From Sandaracinus amylolyticus (GTDB lineage: Bacteria; Myxococcota_A; Polyangia; Polyangiales; Sandaracinaceae), in the NCBI RefSeq assembly GCF_000737325.1, contig NZ_CP011125.1:1860001-1924000 (forward strand): a stretch of DNA of 64,000 bases, given 5' to 3'. Positions 8,917 to 17,589 of this stretch are shown one piece after another. The translations under genes and the position numbers were made by a program. Numbering within the stretch: the stretch's first letter is position 1; each line of letters starts with the position of its first letter. The notes under the pieces were generated by a model. It was not told where the DNA came from. It worked only from the letters and a program-made list of their open reading frames with translations, and ran no database searches.

Positions 8917-9999
8917 ATGCAGTTGCGGATCCTGTCGAGTTCCTTGATCGGGCGTCTGTCCGTCTTCGCATGTGTCGTGTTGCTCGCGTCGTGCGAGGCC
9001 GAGGCCGAGGATCCCTGTCGCGCGCGGATCGCGTACGTGGTCGACACGGGCGACCTCGACGATCAGAGCTACGTCGCGTCGGGCTGGAATGGCGTGCTGC
9101 AAGGGGCCGCGGCGCTCGAGCTGCCCGACGAGTGCGTGCGCGCGGAGCTGACGAATTCGACCGACGCGGCGGTGTGGGGCGCCCGCATCGACGAGCTCGT
9201 CGCCGAGGGCTTCGACATCATCGTGACCAAGTCGTCCACGATGGGCGAAGGAACGCGCGCCGCCGCGCTGCGGCATCCCGACGTCAGCTTCATCGGAACC
9301 GACCAGTTCCAGGAGACGACCATTCCGAACGTCGTCGGCATCGTGTTCCGCGAGGACATCGGCGGGTTCCTCGCGGGCGCGCTCGCCGGCATGACGACCG
9401 AGACCGACGTGGTCGGCGTCGTGCTCGGCTGCCCGTCCATCTCGGCGATCCCGCGCTTCGCGATCGGGTACTGGAACGGAGCGCGTCACGTGAACCCCGA
9501 CGTCACGGTGCTCGCGGAGTTCCACGAGGACGACATCGCGACGTGCTTCAGCGACCCGACCTGGGGCGCGGCGTCGGCGGAGCAGATGGTCGACATGCAA
9601 GCCGACGTCGTCTTCGCAGCGGCCGGCGGCACCGGAACCGGCGCGCTGATCGCGGCGTGCGAGCGCGACGCGAGGGTGATCGGCGTCGACTTCGATCAGT
9701 ACCAGACGCTGCCCGAAGTTCGTGAGTGCATCCTGTCGAGCTCGACCAAGAGCATCGTCAGCGCGGTGGCGGATCTCATCGCGGACGCCGAGCGCGGCGC
9801 GCTTCCGGCGGGCAACTACGCGGGCGGCTCCGCGCTCGCGCCGTTCCACGATCTCGCGCACCTGGTGTCGGCCGAGAACGCGATGATGCTGGAGGACATC
9901 CGACTGCAGCTCGAGGCGGGCACCCTCGACCCGTGCGCGACGGTGCCCGAGCTCGGCGAGGCGAACGACATGGCGTTCTGCGCCACCGTCGCGCCCTGA
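8917..9999 (+). CDS. BMP/PnrA-family solute-binding lipoprotein
   Basis: 360 residues; lipobox LLASC (Cys26). The family is basic-membrane-protein/PnrA (often nucleoside binding): ARIAYVVDTGDLDDQSY at the start of the mature domain, then ELVAEGFDIIVTKSS, HPDVSFIGTDQ, FREDIGGFLAGALAG, QMVDMQADVVFAAAGGTG and VIGVDFDQY. The mature domain carries about eight further cysteines, unusual for this family and suggesting disulfides. A very strong RBS (GAGGAGGGGG) precedes the ATG. It is the third gene of the receptor operon, again without ABC membrane components, so it may serve sensing or hand-over to a distant transporter. Confidence 0.88.
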   Translation: MQLRILSSSLIGRLSVFACVVLLASCEAEAEDPCRARIAYVVDTGDLDDQSYVASGWNGVLQGAAALELPDECVRAELTNSTDAAVWGARIDELVAEGFDIIVTKSSTMGEGTRAAALRHPDVSFIGTDQFQETTIPNVVGIVFREDIGGFLAGALAGMTTETDVVGVVLGCPSISAIPRFAIGYWNGARHVNPDVTVLAEFHEDDIATCFSDPTWGAASAEQMVDMQADVVFAAAGGTGTGALIAACERDARVIGVDFDQYQTLPEVRECILSSSTKSIVSAVADLIADAERGALPAGNYAGGSALAPFHDLAHLVSAENAMMLEDIRLQLEAGTLDPCATVPELGEANDMAFCATVAP

Positions 10000-10009
10000 G
10001 GGCGCGGCG

Positions 10010-10804
10010 TCACGGCGCCGGGAACGATCCCGGGCCGAGGTTGCCCATGAACGGCCCGGGATCCGCGGGCGCTTGCGACGTGAGCACGACGGCCGCGATC
10101 ACGATCCCGGCGATCACCGCGACGCCCGCGCCGACGCCGAGCGCGATCCACGGCGCGGGATCCTCGCCTCGGTCCTCGGGCTCCGCGGGTGTCGGCGGGA
10201 GCGAGAGGTCGGGCTCGACCGGCGGCGGCGGGCACGTCGCCACGACCTCGAGGTCGCGCCGCGCGCTCTCCGACAGCTCGAGCGCGCGGCGTGCGCACTC
10301 GCGCCCGTCGCGCGTGATCGTGACGACGTGCGCGCCGGGATCGACCGGGAGGTCGAGCCCCATCGCGGCATGCGCGATCGGCACCTCGTCGAGCGCGACG
10401 ACGTCGCCCTCCTCGAGGCCGCGCACGGTCAGCGAGACGTGCGCGATGCGCGCCTCGAGCGCCGCGACCGCGTCTCGCGCGTGCGCGCCGCCCTGGGCAC
10501 GCGCGGCGTCGTCGGCGCGCGCGAGGAAGCGACGGTACGCCTCGATCGCCGCGACGAGGCGCCCCGTCTGCCCGAGCGCGACGGCGAGGTTGAGCAGCGT
10601 CGCGTCGCGCGGGGCGAGCTCGTAGCTGCGCTCGAACGCGGCGCGCGCGTCCTCCCAGCGCCCCGCCTCCGCGGCCTGCACGCCCTCGCGGAAGAGGTCG
10701 CGCGCGGCGCCGGTCAGCGACGCGCCCGAGCCCGACTGCGCGCGTGCATCCGTGGCGCCGAGCGCGACGCTCAGCGCGATCGCGAGCGCGAGCACGCGGG
10801 TCAT
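10010..10804 (-). CDS. Exported TPR protein with a C-terminal membrane anchor
   Basis: 264 residues. The signal peptide is 1-22 (LALAIALSVALGATDARAQ). TPR-like helices at about 32-115 include FREGVQAAEAGRWEDARAAF and YELAPRDATLLNLAVALGQ. A PEGA-like beta region follows at about 120-190, then a Pro-rich linker and a hydrophobic helix at about 220-242. Such proteins usually scaffold envelope complexes in myxobacteria. The ATG lies 5 bp after the stop of the upstream lipoprotein gene, so they form an operon. A long open frame continues upstream through that neighbour but is a shadow. The gene converges on the BMP-type gene with a 10-bp gap, and the hairpin CCGGGA/TCCCGG lies inside its 3' end (10018-10033). 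Confidence 0.8.
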   Translation of the reverse strand: MTRVLALAIALSVALGATDARAQSGSGASLTGAARDLFREGVQAAEAGRWEDARAAFERSYELAPRDATLLNLAVALGQTGRLVAAIEAYRRFLARADDAARAQGGAHARDAVAALEARIAHVSLTVRGLEEGDVVALDEVPIAHAAMGLDLPVDPGAHVVTITRDGRECARRALELSESARRDLEVVATCPPPPVEPDLSLPPTPAEPEDRGEDPAPWIALGVGAGVAVIAGIVIAAVVLTSQAPADPGPFMGNLGPGSFPAP

Positions 10805-10809
10805 CGCCG

Positions 10810-12351
10810 TCACGGACAACCCGTCGGCGCGAACTCGCCGCGTACGAGCCCGCCGAAGTGCACCGGCACGGTGGTGTCGAACGGCAGCGCGATGCTGGTC
10901 GCGTCGCACGCGAGGTCGGGCCCGGTGCTCGACGGATCGCTGCGCAGATCGAGCGCCTGCTCGATCGCGACGCGCAGCGGCGCGAAGTCCGGATCGCTCG
11001 AGCAGATCCCGACGTCCTCGAGGTAGCCGAGGAGATCGTTGCGTCCCCACCGACCGACGACCATCGCGTGATCGAAGCGCGTCCCGTCCGCGGCGAGCGC
11101 GCCGACGAAGCGCGCGTCGGTCAGCACCATGCGCGCCACGCCGCCCGCGCTGCGCGCCGCGACGTCGAAGGGCGCGCGGTCCGGGATGCGCGCGACGAGC
11201 GTGCCGCCGGCGACGTACGCGTCGTCGTCGCCGATGAGCGGCATGCCGATGTCGGACACCGAGAAGTAGCCGTCCGCGACGTACGCGCGATCGGTTCCGT
11301 CCCACGCGGGATCGGGGCGCGACGGATCTTCCTCGAGGACGCCGCCGTCGGGCGCCGGCGTGTCGGCGTGGAGGACGTCGACGCTGCCCGCGACCCACAC
11401 CTCCACGCGCGCGTCGTCGGGCTCGCCGCTCCAGCCGCGGATGCGCATGATCGGCACGACCTCGCCCTGGCGCATCCGCTCGCGCGCGAACGCCTGCGCG
11501 TCGGCGAGCCACGTCGGCCACAGGATCCGCGTGCCCGCGAGCACGCGCGAGGTCGCGTTGTCGATGCCGCCGAGCCCGTCGAGCACCGGGCCGGTCGTGG
11601 TGCGGCACTCGACCGTGTCGGTCATCAGCGGATCGGTGCAGAGACCGTCGAGATCGTGGCCGAGCGTGCGCCACGCGTCGGGGCCTTGGTCGAGCAGCGG
11701 ATCGAGCAGCGCGACGTAGCGCACGACCCCGTCGTCGCCGGTGTCGCCGCGGCAGACCGGGCGGGCCGGCCATCGGTCGAGCACGCAGCCGTCCGGCCTG
11801 CCGACGTTGCCCGGGTCGTCGACGCAGCCGGCGTCGGACGGGCCTGCGTCGGGCGGGCCGGCGTCGTCGCGCGTGATGCCGGCATCGGGGAGCGCGCCGG
11901 TGTAGCGAGGGAGCTCGTCGGGATCGACGAAGTCGTCGGCGCACTGGCCTGCGCGGCACGTCAGGTTCCCCTCGCAGGGCACGCGGTCGGCGCACGCTTC
12001 CTCGAGCACGATCGAGAGGATGCGGCTCTCGCCCGACACGAAGCGGGTGCGCCGCACGGCGTGCACGCGCGGCGAGCCTCCGTCGAGCCCGGTCACCTCC
12101 ACGCGCACGATCCGATCGCGGCCCGAGCTCGACACGAGCCCGAACGTGATCGGCAGCGGCGACGCGCCGAGCTCGACGGTCTCGCGGACCACGCTCTGTC
12201 CCGCCACGTCGACGTCGATCTCGACGTGGTCCAGCGCCGACATGTCGGAGTCGACGATCACGACGAGCTCGGTGCGCGATGGCTCGCTCTCACATCCGCC
12301 GAGCGCGGCGCACGCGAGGGCGCACACGACCACACGCGCGAGGATGCCCAC
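10810..12351 (-). CDS. Large secreted lipoprotein, function unknown
   Basis: 513 residues; signal II peptide with lipobox LGGC (Cys20). The N-terminal domain (about 28-120) contains TELVVIVDSDMSALDHVEID and looks like an all-beta module common in myxobacterial lipoproteins. A Cys-rich stretch (CADRVPCEGNLTCRAGQC) and a DAG/PDAG-rich linker near 155-180 lead to a C-terminal domain of about 300 residues that I do not recognise, with Cys pairs and many Asp/Gly. First gene of a two-gene leftward operon with the TPR protein; divergent from the kinase starting at 12484. Confidence 0.78.
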   Translation of the reverse strand: MGILARVVVCALACAALGGCESEPSRTELVVIVDSDMSALDHVEIDVDVAGQSVVRETVELGASPLPITFGLVSSSGRDRIVRVEVTGLDGGSPRVHAVRRTRFVSGESRILSIVLEEACADRVPCEGNLTCRAGQCADDFVDPDELPRYTGALPDAGITRDDAGPPDAGPSDAGCVDDPGNVGRPDGCVLDRWPARPVCRGDTGDDGVVRYVALLDPLLDQGPDAWRTLGHDLDGLCTDPLMTDTVECRTTTGPVLDGLGGIDNATSRVLAGTRILWPTWLADAQAFARERMRQGEVVPIMRIRGWSGEPDDARVEVWVAGSVDVLHADTPAPDGGVLEEDPSRPDPAWDGTDRAYVADGYFSVSDIGMPLIGDDDAYVAGGTLVARIPDRAPFDVAARSAGGVARMVLTDARFVGALAADGTRFDHAMVVGRWGRNDLLGYLEDVGICSSDPDFAPLRVAIEQALDLRSDPSSTGPDLACDATSIALPFDTTVPVHFGGLVRGEFAPTGCP

Positions 12352-12468
12352 GGGTCGATGCTAGATGAGGAGCCGCGGTTCGGAAACCTCGGTTTGACGC
12401 GGCGGCGGGCTCGCGAGGTAGCATCGCCGCGCGCCCGCCGGATGGACGGCGGGACGCGAAGGGCCATC

Positions 12469-12474
12469 AGGAGG
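12469..12474 (+). promoter_or_regulatory. RBS that decides the kinase start
   Basis: AGGAGG, 9 nt before GTG at 12484. The earlier in-frame ATG at 12442 has no such sequence, so 12484 is preferred. Confidence 0.7.
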
Positions 12475-12483
12475 TCGTGCCCG

Positions 12484-13908
12484 GTGCTCGCTCGTGGGGA
12501 GGTGCTCGCGCGTTACGAGGTGCTCTGCCCGATCGGGAGCGGGGGCATGGCGACCGTGCACGCGGCGCGCATCCTCGGCGAGGAGTCGTTCCAGAAGCTC
12601 GTCGCGCTGAAGGTGATGCTCCCGCACCTCGCGAGCGACGAGAAGTTCGTGCGGATGTTCGTGGACGAGGCGCGCGTGGCGGCGCAGGTCCAGAGCTCGC
12701 ACGTCGTCGCGACGCTCGACCTCGGTCGCGTGCCGGAGCGCGGGATCCTGTTCCAGGTGCTCGAGCTCGTGCTCGGCGCGTCGCTGCGCCAGCTCCTCGA
12801 CGCGCAGGCGGAGCGACGCCGGCCGATGGATCTCGACGTCGCGCTCGCGATCCTCGTCCAGGCGGCGCGCGGCCTCGCGGACGCGCACGCGGCGCGCAGC
12901 CTGACCGGCGCGCCGCTGCGGCTCGTGCACCGCGACGTGTCGCCGCACAACGTGCTCGTCGGGATCGACGGGCGCGCGCGGCTGTCGGACTTCGGCGTGG
13001 CGCGCGCGGCGGCACGCGCGACGCAGACCGAGAGCGGCGAGCTCAAGGGGAAGGTCGCGTACGCCGCGCCGGAGCAGCTGCGCGGCGAGCCCGCGGAGCC
13101 GGCGAGCGACGTGTTCGCGCTCGGCGTGGTGGCGTGGGAGACGCTCGCGGGGCGTCGTCTCTTCGAGGCGGACAATCCGCTCGCGATCGTCGACCAGATG
13201 CTGCGACGGCCGATCCCGAGCCTGCGCGACGCACGACCCGATCTGCCGGAGGCGATCGTCGAGATCGTCACGGCGGCGCTCGAGCGCGAGCGCGGGACGC
13301 GGCTGGGGAGCGCGGCGGAGCTCGCGGATCGTCTCGAGCGCGCGGCGGCGGAGCACGGCGGGCTCGCGGGGCCTGCGCGCATCGCGGAGGTCGTGCGCGA
13401 CCTCGCGGGAGAGCGGCTCGCGGCGGTGGAGCGAACGATCGCGGAGCGGCTCGCGGAGCCCGCGGTGCCGTCGCCGGCGTCGCGCGAGCGGCAGGAGCGA
13501 CGAGGGCGTGCGGTGCGCATCGCGGCGCTCTCGGCGGCGCTCGCGATCGCAGCGGCGTGGACGGCCGCGAGCGCGCTCTCGGAGCGCGCGCCGGAGGACG
13601 CCGCGAGCACGCGCGCGGCGCCCCCGGAGGAACGCGCGGCCGCGCCGATCACCGAGCCGCCGCGCGCGATCGAGGACGACACGACGGCCGCGGACGCCGA
13701 GCCGCACCGCGACGCGGGGCTCCCGGCGGTGCCACGCACGATCACGAGACGCGGCACCCGCACCGCCGAGCGCGCGACCGAGCCCGAGCCCGAAGCAGCG
13801 CCGAGCGAGCCGCCCGCCGCCTCGCCGGAACCAGCGCCCGTGACGCCGCGAACGCCGCTGCTCGGCCTCGACGCGTTCGATCGCGAAGAGGCCGAGCGCG
13901 CCCCCTGA
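12484..13908 (+). CDS. Transmembrane Ser/Thr protein kinase
   Basis: 474 residues. The kinase domain (about 8-270) has all key motifs: GSGGMATV loop, Lys in VALKVML, catalytic VHRDVSPHNVLV, DFGVARA, and APEQ in the activation segment. A juxtamembrane Arg-rich stretch precedes one transmembrane helix (IAALSAALAIAAAWTAASAL). The extracytoplasmic tail is Pro/Glu/Ala-rich and probably disordered, with no sensor domain seen. HRDVSPHN instead of HRDLKPEN is typical of a myxobacterial subfamily. It is followed 69 bp later by another kinase of the same subfamily in the same direction, so the two may form a signalling pair. Confidence 0.92.
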   Translation: MLARGEVLARYEVLCPIGSGGMATVHAARILGEESFQKLVALKVMLPHLASDEKFVRMFVDEARVAAQVQSSHVVATLDLGRVPERGILFQVLELVLGASLRQLLDAQAERRRPMDLDVALAILVQAARGLADAHAARSLTGAPLRLVHRDVSPHNVLVGIDGRARLSDFGVARAAARATQTESGELKGKVAYAAPEQLRGEPAEPASDVFALGVVAWETLAGRRLFEADNPLAIVDQMLRRPIPSLRDARPDLPEAIVEIVTAALERERGTRLGSAAELADRLERAAAEHGGLAGPARIAEVVRDLAGERLAAVERTIAERLAEPAVPSPASRERQERRGRAVRIAALSAALAIAAAWTAASALSERAPEDAASTRAAPPEERAAAPITEPPRAIEDDTTAADAEPHRDAGLPAVPRTITRRGTRTAERATEPEPEAAPSEPPAASPEPAPVTPRTPLLGLDAFDREEAERAP

Positions 13909-13977
13909 CGCCGACCCACGCACACGCGCTGCTCGACGCTCGCGCCGTGCGCGCGGCGCCGTGCTAGCGTCGCCCCG

Positions 13978-15120
13978 TTGGCGGCGCGCGAGCTCTCCAC
14001 ACCGGTCCCGAGTCGAGTCGGCCCCTACGAGATCGTCGGGCGCATCGCGGCCGGTGGGATGGCGGAGGTCTTCGCCGCGCGCGCGCCCGCCGGGGACACC
14101 ACGCCGCGCGTCGTCGCGATCAAGCAGCCGCGGCGCGACGTCGTCGACGAGCGCCAGTTCGTCGAGATGTTCCTCGACGAGGCGCGCATCGCGTCGATGG
14201 TGGCGAGCCCTCATTGCGTCGAGACGTACGCGCTCGGCGCGGACGACGAGGGCCGGCCTTATCTCGTGATGCCGCTCGTCGTCGGCGTGTCGCTCTCGCG
14301 ACTGCTCGCGCACGGCGGCGCGCTGCCTCCGCCGTTCGCGGCCGAGATCGGCGCGCAGATCGCGCTCGGGCTCCACGACGCGCACCGCGCGACCGGGCCC
14401 GACGGCGCGCCGCTCGGCATCGTGCATCGCGACATGTCGCCGCCCAACGTGCTCGTCGACGTCGAAGGATGCGCGCGTGTCGCCGACTTCGGCGTGGCGC
14501 ACGCGTACGCGCGGATCACGCGGACGCGCACCGGCGAGCTGAAGGGCAAGCTCGGCTACTTCGCGCCCGAGCAGATCGAGGGAGCGCCGGTGGACGCGCG
14601 CACCGACGTGTTCGCGCTGGGCATCGTCGTCTGGGAGATGCTGACCGGCCGGCGCTTGGTGCACGCGAAGAGCTACGTCGATGCGTACCAAGCGCTCGCG
14701 ATCGCACCGATCCCCGACGTGCGCGAGCGAGCGCCGCACGTGCCCGCGGACCTCGCGGAGGTCGTCGCGCGGGCGCTGCGCCGCGCGCCCGCGGAGCGCT
14801 TCGCGGACGCGGAGTCGTTCGCGTCGGCGCTGCGCGCGAGCGTCACGCGGCCGGCGACGACCGGTGAGCTCGGCGCGCTGGTGCGCGCACGCGCCGGGGC
14901 CGATCTGCGACGCCTCGAGGCGCTCGCGGCCGCTGCGGCGGGCGCCGGATCGTGGACGATCGACGTGACGGCGCTGCCGCGCATGGGCGCGACGGAGGAG
15001 TCGACGCGCCTCAGGGGTCCGATCGAGGACGAGACGCAGGTCTCGGGTCCGCCGCGCTTCGACGAGCGTCGCGGGGTGCTCGCGCGCCTGCGCGCGTGGC
15101 TCGCGGATCTCTTCGCGTAG
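13978..15120 (+). CDS. Soluble Ser/Thr protein kinase
   Basis: 380 residues. The kinase domain runs about 15-280, with GRIAAGGMAEVF, catalytic Lys in VVAIKQP, VHRDMSPPNVLV, DFGVAHA and APEQ. The remaining 100 residues have no transmembrane helix and end in a short amphipathic helix (LARLRAWLADLFA). TTG at 13978 is the only reasonable start, since the family N-terminus follows shortly after, but no clear RBS precedes it. It is probably cytoplasmic and could be activated by or act with the upstream membrane kinase. It converges on the MopE-like lipoprotein gene, 21 bp away. Confidence 0.88.
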   Translation: MAARELSTPVPSRVGPYEIVGRIAAGGMAEVFAARAPAGDTTPRVVAIKQPRRDVVDERQFVEMFLDEARIASMVASPHCVETYALGADDEGRPYLVMPLVVGVSLSRLLAHGGALPPPFAAEIGAQIALGLHDAHRATGPDGAPLGIVHRDMSPPNVLVDVEGCARVADFGVAHAYARITRTRTGELKGKLGYFAPEQIEGAPVDARTDVFALGIVVWEMLTGRRLVHAKSYVDAYQALAIAPIPDVRERAPHVPADLAEVVARALRRAPAERFADAESFASALRASVTRPATTGELGALVRARAGADLRRLEALAAAAAGAGSWTIDVTALPRMGATEESTRLRGPIEDETQVSGPPRFDERRGVLARLRAWLADLFA

Positions 15121-15141
15121 TGTCGCGGAGCGCGGGGCGGG

Positions 15142-15888
15142 TCAGGTGTCCGGGCACCCGCCGCGATCGCGCGGGTAGTAGCGCGTGCTCTTGTTGATCA
15201 TGCAGCTCGTCTCGCTCAGGCCCGCGCCCGGCTCGCTCGAGCACGAGAGCGTGCCCGACACGTGGCCCGAGCCGCAGGCGTCGCCCTCCTGGAAGTACAC
15301 CACCGGCTGCATCGGATCGCTGGCGACGCAGCCTCGGGGATCGCGGCCGTCCATCACGATGTCGCATCCGACCGGGTAGGGTGCCTCGGCGGGGCAGCTC
15401 GCGGTGAGGCAGTCGCCGTCGAGGTCGACGTCGACCTCGACGATCGTCGGGCATGCGTCGTCGGGGACCCCGTCGCAGTTCTCGTCGATCTGGTTCCCGC
15501 AGATCTCGTCGGTCGGCGCGACGGCGCCCGTGCACTCGCCGAACACGCCGAACTCTCCGGTCACCTCGCACGTCTGCTCGCCGTGCGCGCACGCGCCGAT
15601 GCCGGCGACGGCGCGATCGGGGTGGCAGGGCTGCGTCTCGCCGAGCGCGCAGGAGCAGCTCTCGTCGATCGCTCCATCGTCGTCGTCGTCGAGGCCGTTG
15701 CCGCATCGCTCGCCCGACGCGGAGATCGATCCGTCGACGTCCGCGGCGTCCTGCAGTCCCGTCGCGGCATCGGTCGCGGGCACGGCTGCGTCGTTCGTGC
15801 GCGAGCCCGCGCGACCCGACGGTGTACCCGCGTCCGCGCAACCACCGAGGACGACGACGAGCAACGAGAGGCACCAACGCGTGTTCAT
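15142..15888 (-). CDS. Lipoprotein with MopE-like metal-binding repeats
   Basis: 248 residues; lipobox LGGC (Cys17), then an Ala/Asp-rich linker. Two MopE-type motifs follow: CGNGLDDDDDGAIDESC and CGNQIDENCDGVPDDAC, the C-x-n-G-D-D-x-D-G pattern that binds Ca or Cu at the surface of several bacteria. The C-terminal part has paired Cys (CDIVMDGRDPRGC) and a beta-rich look. The ATG at 15888 was chosen because the signal peptide starts there; the frame is open for another 45 codons upstream without a signal. It is monocistronic on the leftward strand and surface exposed by inference. Confidence 0.82.
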   Translation of the reverse strand: MNTRWCLSLLVVVLGGCADAGTPSGRAGSRTNDAAVPATDAATGLQDAADVDGSISASGERCGNGLDDDDDGAIDESCSCALGETQPCHPDRAVAGIGACAHGEQTCEVTGEFGVFGECTGAVAPTDEICGNQIDENCDGVPDDACPTIVEVDVDLDGDCLTASCPAEAPYPVGCDIVMDGRDPRGCVASDPMQPVVYFQEGDACGSGHVSGTLSCSSEPGAGLSETSCMINKSTRYYPRDRGGCPDT

Positions 15889-16145
15889 GCGCGGCGCTTC
15901 AGCACGGCACGTGCCCGCGTGGATGCGGCGCGTGATCGACACGAATCGCGCAGATTTCCGACCGCGTCGCGGGACTCGTGTCCCCCGCGCAGCTCGTTCG
16001 CGGGGACTGACGATCCCGCTCACCGCATCGGTCTCACGGCCCCAGCGACCGAGGCGTCCCGACGCTCGTTCTCGTGTCCTTTTCGGCCACCGATCTCACG
16101 CGTCGCATCGAGGCAGCTCACGGCTGCCGACACGACGCGCGCGCG
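15889..16145. other. Intergenic region, 257 bp, with a small hairpin
   Basis: The region lies between the LPMO-like gene (upstream, leftward) and the MopE-like lipoprotein gene. It holds the latter's promoter, which I cannot assign. GGGAC-TCGT-GTCCC at 15971-15984, flanked by a further CGC/GCG pairing, could be a weak leftward terminator about 160 bp after the LPMO-like stop. No small gene was supported. Confidence 0.4.
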
Positions 16146-16943
16146 TCACACGCGACGGCCGCGACGGAACGCGATCACCAGCGCGACGAGGACGACGCCG
16201 ACGAGGCCGCGCGCGCCTGCTCCGCGTCCCGGCGTCGCGCAGCCGCACGACGACGACGTCGCTGCGGGCGAGCCGCCGGCGTCGGTGCGCGCGACGTTCC
16301 CTGCGTCCATCGGCGTCGACGCATCGACGCCCGGGATCGACGCGTCCACCTCGGGCCCGGCGTCGACGACGACGTCGGTGATCGAGATGTCGGCGCAGTG
16401 GTAGTAGAAGCACGGCGCGCCGTGGTTCGACATCCACTGGGTGATCTGCAGCGTGCAGTGATCGCACGTGACGCCGGGCGGCAGCGTGACCTCGATCGTC
16501 TGCTCTCCCGAGAGCGGCGACGTGTGCGGGAGCACGCCGTCCGCGAGCACCGGGAAGACCGGCGGATCCATGATCGGCACGCTGCCGCAGTCGGTCGATC
16601 CGGGCGTGACGGGCGGCGGCGGAGGCAGCTCGCTGCGATCGTCGACCGCGAGCGCGATGCGGAAGTGCCCGGGGTGGAAGATCGTCTCGCGGAGCGTGAT
16701 CGTGATCGTCTCGCCGGTGCGATACGCCGTCACCGCGCCCGTCTCCGCCGCGCTCCCCTCGTTCCCGCAGGGGCCCGTCTTCTGCGGGTCGCCGAGGGCG
16801 TTCTGGTCGCGCCACGAGGGCGGATCTTCGAGGAAGAAGTGCGCGCCCACTTCGCGCGGCGCGAGCGCAGCGAGCGCGACGCACGCGAGGAGCACCACGC
16901 CGACACGCACGCCTCGCGCCCGCCCGTTCCTGCTCTCGCTCAT
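16146..16943 (-). CDS. LPMO-like copper protein with a MYXO-CTERM tail
   Basis: 265 residues. The signal peptide cleaves EVGA|HFF, leaving His35 as the new N-terminus, the hallmark of the lytic polysaccharide monooxygenase histidine brace. A second candidate pair is His90/His93 in IFHPGHFRIAL. The rest of the domain (to about 205) has Cys pairs (CDHC, HCADI) and the FLEDPPSWRDQN opening of a myxobacterial LPMO-like family (SCE4755-type, from memory). A DAG-rich linker precedes the MYXO-CTERM signal: CGC, a hydrophobic helix (LVGVVLVALVIAF) and Arg-rich end. The protein is probably surface anchored and may oxidise a polysaccharide or store Cu. The ATG at 16943 follows AGAGGGGGCGAG. Confidence 0.82.
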   Translation of the reverse strand: MSESRNGRARGVRVGVVLLACVALAALAPREVGAHFFLEDPPSWRDQNALGDPQKTGPCGNEGSAAETGAVTAYRTGETITITLRETIFHPGHFRIALAVDDRSELPPPPPVTPGSTDCGSVPIMDPPVFPVLADGVLPHTSPLSGEQTIEVTLPPGVTCDHCTLQITQWMSNHGAPCFYYHCADISITDVVVDAGPEVDASIPGVDASTPMDAGNVARTDAGGSPAATSSSCGCATPGRGAGARGLVGVVLVALVIAFRRGRRV

Positions 16944-17025
16944 CTCGCCCCCTCTACCGTGGATGCGCGAGCACGGTACCACGCTGCCGCGCCCGACCGG
17001 TCCGGAACGGCTGCGCGTCATCCCG

Positions 17026-17553
17026 CTACGGCGCGCGCTTCTTCCGATCCTTGCGCTCGCGCAGCTCGCGCAGCTCGCGATCGAGGAGCGACCAATAGTC
17101 GCCCTCGACCGGCTCGAGCCGGTTCAGCTCGTGGTGGAAGCGGCAGAGCGCGCCGCGCGCGTCGATGCAATACACGTTCGCGTCGCCCTCGATCCTCAGC
17201 ACCGGTGCCGCGTCGAGGCCCGTCTTCGCGCGGAACCTCTCCGCCGCGTGGTCGAGCCGCATCCACGGCTCGCTCTCGGGCGCCGAGGTGTACGTGTGCA
17301 GCGCGTAGAGGAAGCTCCAGAACGGCCCGACGTCGTAGGGCTTCGGGCGCGGCCAGACGCTCTCCTTCACTTCGACGTACATTCCGGGGAAACGGCCGCA
17401 CACGTGATCGGCCAGCTCCACTGGATACGTCACGCCGACGCGCGCGCCGATCGCCGCGATCTGCTCGCGCGAGACGGGTGTCTGGGCCAGCGGGACGACA
17501 CGGAAGTCTCCGTCGAGATGCTCGCGGAGGATCTCGAGCGTGCGGTCGGTCAT
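17026..17553 (-). CDS. SMI1/KNR4 (SUKH)-family protein
   Basis: About 175 residues. The SUKH-type pattern includes an early helix with EQIAAIGARVGVTYPVELADHV, a strand with FPGMYVEV, and an aromatic-rich middle (GPFWSFLYALHTY). The Lys/Arg-rich tail ends RKDRKKRAP. SUKH proteins often are immunity proteins against contact-dependent toxins, but many are stand-alone, and no toxin gene is visible next to it. The ATG at 17553 is used; a GTG two codons earlier is possible. It sits between the LPMO-like gene and a kinase gene, all leftward. Confidence 0.7.
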   Translation of the reverse strand: MTDRTLEILREHLDGDFRVVPLAQTPVSREQIAAIGARVGVTYPVELADHVCGRFPGMYVEVKESVWPRPKPYDVGPFWSFLYALHTYTSAPESEPWMRLDHAAERFRAKTGLDAAPVLRIEGDANVYCIDARGALCRFHHELNRLEPVEGDYWSLLDRELRELRERKDRKKRAP

Positions 17554-17589
17554 TCGCACGACCGTATCAGGTCCGCAGCGCCACGCTGC

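Noticed and set aside
10018-10033. CCGGGA-ACGA-TCCCGG hairpin as a terminator between convergent genes
   Set aside because: It lies inside the 3' coding end of the TPR gene, and such short G+C stems are frequent here, so it is mentioned only under that gene.
10804-11995. N-terminal continuation of the TPR protein to 661 residues
   Set aside because: A signal peptide starts at 10804 and the upstream residues are an Arg-rich shadow of the lipoprotein gene.
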